Part shown: piece by piece, positions 44,179 through 56,100 of the stretch
Position numbering within the stretch: position 1 is the stretch's first letter
How the letters are laid out: each line of letters begins with the position of its first letter
Assembly: GCA_963669155.1 (NCBI GenBank)
Contig: OZ022597.1
Coordinates: 1,742,673-1,806,672, forward strand
DNA: 64,000 bases
Source: Arbacia lixula
Taxonomy: Eukaryota > Echinodermata > Echinoidea > Arbacioida > Arbaciidae
Reading direction: 5' to 3'
Translations under genes and position numbers: made by a program
The notes under the pieces: model-generated
Database searches by the model: none
What the model saw: only the letters and a program-made list of their open reading frames with translations
Told to the model about the DNA's origin: nothing

Positions 44179-47100
44179 GTACGACCACAAAAATTACAAT
44201 CTTTACCACCACTAATATTACTGCCACTATTACCGCCTTTGCCAACCTCCCCCCCCCCCCAACACCACCACCAGTATTACCGACATTACCACCACCATTA
44301 TCATTACCTCCTTTGCTGCCACCACTGTACTTTCGACACAATTGCCATCTCCACCACATCCACCATGATAATGCTGCATTATCACATGCATCACATTGCA
44401 ACCACCGCAACCGTCATCGTTTGCATTATCCTCCCCTCCTCCTCCTCCTCCTCCTCCTAGCTCCTCCTCCTCCTCCTCCTCCCCCTCCTCCTCCCCCCCT
44501 CCTCCTCCTCCCCCTCCTCCTCCCCCTCTTCTCCATCCTCATCCTCCTCCTCCTCTTCCTCTTCCTCTTCCTCTTCCTCTTCCTCTTCCTCTTCCTCTTC
44601 CTCTTCCTCTTCCTCTTCCTCTTCCTCTTCCTCTTCCTCTTCCTCTTCCTCCTCCTCCTCCTCCTCCTCCTCCTCCTCCTCCTCCTCCTCCTCCTCCTCC
44701 TCCTCCTCCTCCTCCTCCTCCTCCTCCTCCTCTCCCTCTTCCATTCCTTCCCTCCCTACCTTCTCTCTCCGCCTGTAGCTCTGTCGTGCACTCAGCCTCA
44801 GCCAGCACCTGCCAGACTTCATCCACTTCATCCATGGGGAGTGCACACAGCTGGTTAGCCAGCTGCTCTGACACACCCTGAGCAATAATCATCTCCCTAA
44901 ACTTCCCCATGGCCTCTCCGTTGTCGAGTACCCTCTGGATCTGCTGCTTTCCATCGCGTCCTCCCGTCAAGGAGTTTAAGAGTTGACCACCTGCGGAGGC
45001 AAAAGCAATTCAACTCATTTTAATTTTTGCCCTGTGTCCCTTTTCAATAGTAACGCACAAACATTCCAAAGAGGAGCATGATATCTTCTGACACATGAAG
45101 AGTTGATAACATTTTGAATTTCTTCCCTACTTCAAACTAAAGTGAAATCTATATGTAAAATTTACTCAAGAGCGATAAGAAATTCTGTCTTCATAAAGAG
45201 GTGGTTTTTACTTACAGGTTAATTTAATAAAGGTTTCAGTTTGAAATGTTGCTCAAGGGAATTCAGCAGTAATCAAGGTTTTCATGGAAATGTAAGTACT
45301 GCAACACAATTCAACAATCTATTTTGTATCAATTTAATTTCAAATCCATTCAAACCTTTCACCAGTCCCGTAAATTTGAGCAATCCACAAAGCACAACCA
45401 TGGTAATAGTAGATGAACAGGCCACATTAAAAATAAGGCGTTTTATTAGGAGACATGTGATAGATGTATCTCACACTTTATCATAGGTCATGCATTTACT
45501 ACACTGTAACATGTAACATGTACAGTTGAGGCCAGAAGTTTACATACACCCAGGAAATTCAAAGAAAAGTTGACACTTGCCCATCATCATAAAATGTACT
45601 GTATCTTATAAAATATTTGAGCTATCATGATGAATTTGGTATCAAACAAATGGGTATGTCATGCCCCTTCATCACATTGCTTTGTCATCAGGAGTTGAAA
45701 AATATTTAGGCGTCATTTGGTCCCCCCCCCCAAAAAAAAAAAAAAAAAAAAAATCTTCTTATTTTAGACAAATTGAAGATATAAACTTGACAAAAATATT
45801 TCATATTTGTGCTAGTAACTTATCAACACAATCATTGCAGGTTACACTTTTTTCTTCAGTGGTGACATATCATGGTAGAAAATGTAATATAAATCATAGA
45901 TTTGACATTTATATATTTCTATGAAATGATGTTTAAAATTATAATAACAAACAATAGAATACATTAGGCACATTTATTACTTCTTTTCTTCATAGAAAAT
46001 TCCAGCTGAAATTGAATTTAATCCCAACAGCATTCCAATCATGTGAAAAAGCTTAATACGCTCTTTCATTTGATACCAAATTCGTCATGGTAGTCCTTAT
46101 ATTTCTGAAGATATAATCAATTTTATGATGATTGGCAAGTGAATAAACTTCACTGAATTCCATGGGTGTATGTAAACTTTTGGCCTCAACTGTACATGTA
46201 CCTAACCATCCCACAGTACCAGGTTCATTGTATAACTGCACATACTTGTACATACAATATATCACAGAGAAAGATCAAAATGATCTGATTATTCTGTCAG
46301 CAATCATTCAAAACTAAAAATGGTACCACCATGATGCAGAAAATCGGTGTCAGTGTACTAAAATTCTGTATGGCCTTGTCACTGTCCCAACGATGAGAAA
46401 AGAAAACACAGCGCTTGATCAAACTTGTTGAAAAGCCAGGTCAATATTTCCACTTCACACCTTTATACCTAGACAAGAAATAACAACTTATTTGTGTGGC
46501 TGGATTGTCAAGCAGGACTGTGTAAAGGTGGCTGGGGAAGGTTGGAACTGATGGGGCAAAAGAAGGGGAAATATAAAAAAAAAGCGTGGGAAGAAGGAAG
46601 ATTACTTGGATTAATGACAATTTGCCCAATAAGTGCAATTATAATATTACTTCCTTTGTTATGCCGAGTTCACCTGGAATATTTGGAACGGTATATCAAT
46701 ACATTTTACTATTGTAAAGAGACCTAATCATTATTTCATTGTACGATAACTATTTCATTCAATTGTACATTAATATCACATTGTTGCATGATAGTATGTA
46801 TGATATAACACCAGTTTGATTTATGTAAAACCTGTCATTATTTGTCATTTTACGTAAACCCATCGGTTTGACTTTAAATGTTTATGTTTCATTTCACTGC
46901 TCTAGTTACCGTGTATGTATGATGTTGTCAATTAATCTGTAAAAATGAGTTTGTTTGTATGTTCAATGTTAGATATTTTTTATCATTTTTTATCATGTGA
47001 ACAAAATGAATGTCCATATAAGTATCTTTTAAATGAACCAAATAAATACGATTTACAATTTACAATTTACAATTAGCTACCTGACTGACTGATGAGCAGT

Positions 47101-50100
47101 TCTAGCAATCAAAGGCTTGTTTGTCATGATGTGGAGCTGTTACATGTATAAAGGACTCAGGACAGAAAGTGGCACACCATGGTCACCTTAATTTACAAAA
47201 CATGGCACTTTGGAAGAGCTTTTACAGCCTGATGGATTTGTGATTTAATCACTAATTACTCCAAATGTGGATCACATGAGGGCAAAGAACTTTCAGCAAG
47301 TTTCTATAATGGACAGTACATGAATTTAAGACCATCAATTGGCAAGAAGATTGTTCACGATCACCCTTTTGAAGGCGTTTTGTCTTCTCAGTACAGTATA
47401 TTCCCTTTAAAGAATGCCCCAAATGAGACGGTTATTCTTGTCTAGGAAATGGGATGCTTTCTCCTCCCATGTCTCTGCAACAGATCCTAACATGATATTT
47501 GCCTTCTGTTACAGGAATCTGATGCGAAGACGTGAAGGTGAGACAACGCCTGCAGCAAGACGGACCTCAGCATCAGAGGTGAACAGTGAACATGCTGTGC
47601 ATTAGATTTACACTCAATGACAAGAATGAAGTTTGGGATACAATCAGGGGTTCTGGAGAAGCTACAGGGCTTTTCTTGGCATTACTAGAGGCTAAATTGC
47701 CCCCCTCCCCCTTTTCCTATGTATTTAGTTATTGCTTCACACATGGTGGATTCAATAAGCTATTTTGGACACTGTCGGAAAGTATCAATCAGACAGTTAA
47801 AACTTGATTCAAGCTGAAATATTATGATAAATTCATAAAATGTCATTTTGGGGGAAGCAGGTTTTGAGACCTTTTATCAATCAATATTTGGTTAGAAATC
47901 CTTTGAACATATTTTTAGATTTTCTAATAAGAAGATTTTTCCTAATAATTTGATTTCCTGCAACTTCATGATATATTAATAACAGCTTGATTGGAGTTGA
48001 AACTTTGTTATCACAATCTTTAACAGGGTGGTTCGCGAACCACGAGTCTCGCCTGATGAACATGCAATATGACCAAGAAATGAGAGCAAGTTATACCAAA
48101 TCTTACAGAAAAATACGCACATGAACTCATATAATTTGACTTTTTGACCCCTAGATGACCTCTGACCTCATTATCATCATCATCAACACACAGGTACGGT
48201 ATTATCCAAGGCTCATTTGTACCACATATAAAGAATTGATGTAGAAAATATACAAATGAGAGCAAATTAAACTAAAGTTTTAACATTTTTGTAACAGACT
48301 TACAGACTAACAGACTAACAACAAGAAAACTGATTAATAGGTCTCAGCCGAACTTTGTTCAGGCGAGACAAACAGTATTAAAATTCATGATTTTTAACAA
48401 GTGGCAAAACTCTAGGTCTTTGGGGAAACTCCTATACAATGTATCACAGCAATGAAAGACAACAGTCTTTGCATGTCTCGTGCCCGACAACCAGGATCTG
48501 ACAAAAAAAGAAAGAAAAACTAATTCAGGAAGTTGTTGAGGGCTTAAACCCTCATTTACAGATTGATGGGCAGATTTCTGTGAGTTGACGTTTACGGAAG
48601 CACGAAAGGTCCAATCCGTAGAAGGCTTAAAGTTTGTGATAAGCATTTCCTTGGCCATCTGATCGCTGTTCCTGGGCATAACCTGATCTCATGACATGTA
48701 ACCAGTGAACGGCTGTGTCAATTTTTGAAAGTGAATAACTATATTTGAAATAAACCAGTTTACAAACATGTACTTATTTATCCCACTCTTCAATTATCCT
48801 TCCATTCCTCTATCATTCAATCCATGTATTCTTCCATCCATCGTTCTATCCATCTGTCCTTTGATCTATCTTTTCATCTTTCCTTTCATCCCCCACTCAA
48901 ACATTCACCAATCCATCCTTCTATCCATCCATTCACCCATCCATCCATCCATCCACCCATCCATTCATCCATCCATTCATCCATCTATCCACCCATCCAT
49001 CCATCCATCCATCCATTCATCCACCCATCCATCCACCCACCCATCCATTCACCCATCCATCCATCCATCCATCCACCCATCTCACCTTCCATCCATCCTT
49101 CCACCCATCCATCCATCCATTCACCAATCCACCCATACATCCATCCATCCATCCATCCATCTACCCATCTATCCAGCCAGCCAGCCATCCATCTATCAAT
49201 CAATCCTTATGTCAATCCATCTATCTCTCCATCCATCATACTTTATCTATATTTTTCCACCCATTCATTTACCCACCTATCTTTTATCCATCGTTCTATC
49301 CATCTATCCTTTGATGTATCTTTTCATTTTTTCCTTTCATCCCCCACTCAAACATCCACCGCTCCATACTTCTTTCCATCTATTCACCCATCCATCCACA
49401 CATCCATCAATACATTATCCATCCATCCATCCACCCATACATCCATCCCTCCATCTATCCATCCATTCATCCAGCCATCTATCTACCCATCTATCAAGCC
49501 AGCCAGCCATCCATCTATCCCTCCATGCTTCTGTCAATCCATCTTTCTCTCCATCCATCACCCTTTATCAATATTATTCCACCCATTCATTTCTCCACCT
49601 ATCTTTCGTCCATCCACCCATCCAACCATCTCTCCATCCATTCATACATTAATTCATCCCTCTATCCGTCCCCTTACCTATCCATCCATCCATCCGTCAA
49701 CCAATCTATCCTTCCATTTATCTCTCTATCCAACCTCCTATCTATCCATCCACCCATACATCCATCCATCCTCCCACTTCTATCCACCAGTCCATTCTTC
49801 TATCTATCATCTACCCATCTTTACTCACCCAGTTCTTCTACCAATAAGCGCAAGGCATGGACTGGTTTCCCTCGCAGACACTGCAGCGATTCAGCAACTT
49901 CCAGAGCGTTCCCCACACATCGTCCAATCGGATTGTCCATCTTGGTCATGAGAGCTGTTGCCTTGGTACCCAGCATGTTGCTGGCTGCTACCTGCAAGGT
50001 AATGGTATAAGCCATGTCAATCTAGCTCAGCGAAAACTGCATGTAAAGACCAGTGAAGGGAAACTGGGCATGTGGTCTTTATGACCAGGTGATCTGGTCT

Positions 50101-53079
50101 GCCTACAGTAAAGGGATATTTTTGGCACAACTAAATCATTTGAAATTCTGACCACCTCGCATCTCCAAAATCCTGCTCTGAATGTTAATTTATGATATAT
50201 TTCTAATAAAACTAAGCCTGTACAAATTTGCCATAGCACGTTGGTAACGGGACAGACGAGTGTGTTACAAACTCATCTGTCCTGTTACTAAAGTGCTACG
50301 GCAAATTTGTACAGGGCAAATTTTTTTTAAGTGTACAAAACCTTGTAAAGTGCAAATCAATACATTTCTTTGATATTCTATTATTATTGGCTGGTTTATT
50401 TAAGGGACAAAAAAAAATAATTGGAATTTAAGAGATTTATGCAAATGTTACAGTAAATGTAACAGAAATGTACCCCATTACTGTAGACAGGCCCATGTAC
50501 AGTTAGGATGTCATAATTTGCCGGAGAACTGTAGTTACCAAAGGGAAGTGTTTTAATTGAGACGTAGAAGGATTTTTTTACAGTTTGATTCATAGCCTGT
50601 TGTGTATTGTGTATTGTCCGTTCTAGAAGATAGCGAGATAGTCGCACAGCTTAGCGTCTGAGTGGTAAAATGTCAGCCCGCAAATATGCACGCTCAATAA
50701 AGAATGGATTAATACAGGTAAAAGATAGCGCTGCGAGATCTCATGGACTTTTTTCTCTGTATCCTTCCACTACCTTTGATAACAACATTACAACTAGGTA
50801 TATCATCGCGACATCACATCATTTTCGGTAGACAATGTCATCACAAACTTGGCTCATTTTTGTGATTTTGCATACAAACCCAATGGAAATTGTCTTCTTT
50901 CATGTAATTCACACAAAAACAATAATTTCTCATTTCAATTAATTGATTTTAGTCTTTTCAGAGCCCACTAATTGTGTGCTTTATGAGTTCCAATTACAAA
51001 AAAAAAAAATGTAAACAAATATTTTTTCAATGAGTATGTTTGTATTTTGCTATCAAGAAATGTAATATTTAGTTGTTTTCTCTGTCTTTTTATGTTACAG
51101 GCCCCACGTTACAAGCACTGCTTCTTTGGGGTCCAAATCATGACAATTGTTTTTATCATTTGCAATGCCATTTCACTCTGTATATACTGCCCATCTAGCT
51201 TTTGCTGTTCCTTCACTTTAAAGAGTTTGGATGTCGGGGTTTTCCATCTTTAGCTGTTCAGTGCAATCTTACAGCATTCATTCATCTTCCTGTCTGTCAT
51301 CTCCTCGATATTTCCAAGCCAACTTTTCCATTTTCGACCTCTTCCTCTTCTGCCTTCTATTTTGTTTTGTAAAGATTCATGTCTTCTGGTATGGCCATAA
51401 TATGTATTGAAGTTAAACAATTCTCTCCATTTAAGATTCATGAGTTTCAGGACCTCATCGTTTGTTTTCCTCTCTGACATATGGCACATTCTACGATAGG
51501 TCCACATTTCAAAAGCCCTTAATTTCTTTTCCATACTTGAATTTAACATCCATGTCTCACTGCCATACTTGAAGATAGACCAAACAACGCAAATCAAACA
51601 AACAAATCTATTAAGGAGTAATCCATTACTGCAACTTATGGTTGGTAAGAAGTTTGTCAAGGTTTGTGAAAGAGTTCTTTTCTAGGCAGATACTATCCAT
51701 ATGGTTGAATAAATTGAACTGAATTTACTAAGCAAATAATCAACGTTGGTGAGGGTGATGGGACGAACTATCACTTCCGAGGCGATCTGGATGTAGCTAT
51801 CTTTCCGAAGCACAGCTGAGGAAAGATAGCGTATACGTTCAGATCGCCGAGGAAGTGATAAGTTTGTCTCATTACCTGAAACCAAAAGTTGATTATTTGC
51901 TTTATATTCCACATCTGAAAGCAACTATCTATACCAAAAATGACAATTTGACATACAAAAGTAATGTTTACTTCTCTACCTAACCCCGAGCCGCTGCCAT
52001 GGGGAACACACGTTAAGACGCGCGTTACTAGGATGCGTGTTACAAGGGCGCGCGCATCTTTTATTTCGCACATACTTAAAATATTGATCACGCGTTAGGA
52101 CTGTGAGGAGTGAAGGGATCAGCGAAACCAAAAAGTACTATCACTTTGAGTGTAAAGAACTTTTCTTCTCAGGTGATCAGATGGGCAAAACTAACCTTTA
52201 TCACGTGATCAACTCTTGACCAATCATATAGCAGCATTCTTAGTATGTGGAATATAATTTCCTACATGCCATCAGTGAATTGATCATGCTCCTCCTCCTC
52301 TTGGATTTTTTTTCTATTCTGCTATAAATTCTTACTTACCAGAGACCGAGCTAGTTCTTCTCCTTGTTTCTCGGTCTGTGAGAATGCTGCTTTTCCACAT
52401 TTCACATCCAGAATGAGTGCGTCAACGTTTTCTGCCGCTTTCTTGGATATGATTGACCCTGTCCAAGTAGAAATCAAAATAAAATATGGAAATGAGGAAT
52501 CAATGAGGGAAAATCTTAAAAATATGCTCATCAAAATGTATAAATGAAGCCATGAATATCAGCCATAGAAATACAATCAAATACATATAGGAAATTAATT
52601 CAAAACTACATAACAAAATATAAACAAATAGAAAAGAAAATTCAAACAAATGAATGTAAACACACTGTAGCTCGTTTAACACACTATCAGTTAACAGTGC
52701 AGGATCAACATGGCAATCACTAAAAATTTATTTGCAGGTACTTCCTTTCATTTCTAATGTCACAATTCAAATACACTGAACTAAGTTGTGCAAAGTTGGG
52801 CCTTTGCTCATGCAGGGCCAACCCTGTGGAATTCTCTTCCACAGAGTTTGAAAACCCTGATGTCAGTGACCACCTTCAAGGGCAACCTAAAGACATACCT
52901 GTATAATGGTTCTTTTTGACATACAAGTTCATACATGTATTGTATTTCTTTCTCTCTCTCTCTACCTCTCTCTCTTTAATTTGCTCTGAAACGCCTTGAG
53001 CATCTAATTAAGATGGAAAGTGCGCTATATAAATTCCATGTATTATTATTATCATTATTATTATCATTACTATTATTAC

Positions 53080-53128
<49 letters not shown>

Positions 53129-56100
53129 GTATGAGAAAACAATTTACTTTTCTTGGGGGCTAACGTGGGCTAAATCACTAAATGTATAACTTGTTTGTTC
53201 CAACCTGTGATAAGAGGAAGGCTGGGCACTGTGCCCGTGACATCCCGGATGGCATACAGCTTCCGATCAGCCGGCACCAGGTTGGCCGTTTGCCCGCAGA
53301 TGCAGCAGCCGACACGGTCCAAGATGTCTTGCATCCTGGGGGTGTCTAGCGCCACCGTGTACCCCGGAATGGACTCGAGCTTGTCCAAGGTGCCCCCTGT
53401 GTGCGCCAGGCCTCGCCCAGAGATCATAGGCACCTGTGAAAACATGGGAATGATTATTCTGTTGTGCCATGATTAATTTCACCCAAAGCACACGTGCAAC
53501 ATTTTATCACGCTCAGGAAAAGGTTAAAGGGTGACCTTTGACATTCTGAACAGGTGGAGGAGTACACTATTATACTAACCATATCTCCTTGAGTAGATAC
53601 ACTCCTTGTTTTTTTCTTTGCATCAATCTTTAATTTCCTCCTCCTCCTCTTCTTCTTCTTAATTTGATATCTTCTTTCTTTTCTTCTCTTTCACTTGGTC
53701 CTCTTCTGCCTAAATTGTATGTTCTCTCGCATCTTCTTTCTTTTCTTCTTTTTCACTTGGTCCTCTTTTGTCTTATCTGTTTCAACTATTTCATCGTCTT
53801 TCTTTTCTTTTTTTTCTCTTGGTCATTTACTACCTCAACCATCTCATTTCTTTCATCTTCTTTCTTTTTTTATCGTACACTTGGTCTTCTTCTGCTTCAA
53901 CAGTCTGTTCTCTCTCATTTTCTTTCTTCTCTTCATTTGCTTGGTCTTCTTCTGCCTCAACTGTCTATTCTTTCTCATCTTCTTTCTTTTCTTGTCTTTC
54001 CTTGGTCCTCTTTTTCCTCAACTGTCTCATCTCTCTCATCTTCATTCTTTTCTTCTCTTTCAATAGGTCCTCTTGTGTCTCAAAAGTCTGTTCTCTCATC
54101 TTCATCCTTTTCTTATTCGCTTGGTCCACTCTGCTTCAACTGCCTCATCTCCTTTCTTTTCTTCTTTCTCTAAACAATATGTCATGGCATTTCCTACCTT
54201 CATACCACAGGCAGCCAAGGCGGGGGCGAGAATGAGGCTGACTTTGTCCCCCACCCCACCGGTAGAGTGCTTGTCCACCAGTCTACCCTTCCACTCCTTG
54301 GGCCAGGAGAGGGTCTCTCCGCTCTCCATCATGGCCCGTGTCAGGTGCCCCGTCTCGGAGGGGGTCATACCCCGGATGAAGACAGCCATCAGGTAGGCAC
54401 CTGCACAGGGGAGAGGAACGGGTTGACTTTGCATTGAAGACAGGGCAGTCCATTTGTAAAAGTCATTTGTAGTGGACCTGAGCGATAACATTTATGAAAT
54501 CTCACAGTCATAGCTTCACACACTTTTTCAGGAAAACTTTTTTAGGAAAAGTGAAAAACTACTCTTCTTTACGTTTGCAATGCAGCAACCATTTAACCAT
54601 CCATGGATGAGTGAATTGGTGGGTGGGTGGATGGATGGATGGATGGATGGATGGATGGATGGATGGATGGATAGATGGGTGAGTGGATGGATGGATGGGT
54701 GGGTGGATAGATGGATAGATGGGTGAGGGGATGGATGAGTGGGTGTGTGGGTGAGTAGGTGGATGGATGGATGAATGAATGGATGGATGAATGGATGGGT
54801 GGGTGGGTGGATGAATGAATGGATGGGTGGATGAATGGGTGGGTGACTGGATAAATGGATAGACAGATTGGTGGGTAGGTGGATGGATGGATGGATGAAT
54901 GGATGAATGGATGAATGGATGGGTGGGTGGGTAGATGAATGAATGGATTAGTGGATGGATGGACGGACGGATGGATGGATGGATGGCTGGATGGATGGGT
55001 GACTGGATAAATGGATAGATAGATTGGTGGGTAGGTGGATGGATGGATGAATGGATGGTTGGGTGGGTGAGTGGGAGGATGGATGGATGAATGATGGATT
55101 TCAATCACAAGTATCCTGAATAATTACTTCGCAGAGAAAGGGGTTGGTTTTACTTTATGTGTACATGCACACTTTGTTACAAGCTGTTCATTTCATAATG
55201 ATTTAATCTCAATTTTAATCTCACTTGTAATCTTGGTTTAAATATTTGGACAGCTTGCAGTGAGCTAAAACAAAGATTGATTCCACCATGGACCGTCCAT
55301 GATTCCACATCCAGGTTATTGTGAAATTTTGCTTGTGATTTAAATTCCAGTTTAAGAATATGCTCATTCTGGATCGATCTATAATAGAGATTTCTGACAT
55401 TTGCAAATTATTTTGGCATTAATCCAATCAAAAACCCAGAAACTCTATTTATTCAATCTTTCTGAGAACAATACATCAACCACATTCTGGATTGATCTGG
55501 AATAAAGATTTCCGCCATTTGCAAATTATTTTGGCATTAATCCAATAAAAAAACACATAAACACAAGTTAGGAATAAGGATTTCCTGTGGGAATTCCTAA
55601 ATTTCAATAATATTGCATCACTCTTTAGACTGCAATTTTAGTGAAATAAAACAACACTCAAGAAATGTAGCACATTAGATCATAATTATAAGCTGATTTT
55701 TGTTTCTATGATGGAAGATGACCATAGCATAGTCATTTGTTTGTTTTTAATGATGACAGGCTTGAGGGTAGGTGCATGAAGTCTTGAAAAGTAAACCCCT
55801 CAAATGTTCATTTTACAATGAAACTTGAGGCCAGGTACAAATCAAATACAGGGATCATTTTCATTCTCATTTTTAAAAGTCATGAAACTTGGCAGGAATC
55901 AGCAAATATACAGTACATAACAATAAAATGCTTTTACATGTGTGATTTGGATATCCTTTACAAAGCTCCTTTACCAATGTACTATGTTACAACATGTTAC
56001 AAAATTCAACATTTAGATGCAATAAAAATAGCCAGATAATGCAACTTTTTTGAACTTTTTTATCAGTAAAACATTTTTGACAGAAGCTATGAAGATGGTC

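Noticed and set aside
44313-44970. Long Pro-, Leu-, Glu- and Gly-rich ORFs on both strands
   Set aside because: They are translations of the CTC/CTTCCT microsatellite. The TYMP exon ends at 44760 with a frame-consistent donor, so none of the repeat is coding.
48768-49951. ORFs of 294 and 375 residues rich in Ser/His/Pro/Ile
   Set aside because: ATCC tetranucleotide array read in all three frames; the real coding part is the minus-strand TYMP exon at 49829-49991.
53664-54235. Phe/Ser/Leu-rich ORFs resembling membrane proteins
   Set aside because: CTT-rich pyrimidine repeat; hydrophobic residues follow from T-rich codons.
54559-55108. Two overlapping His/Pro/Ser ORFs on the minus strand
   Set aside because: GGAT tetranucleotide array read on the opposite strand.
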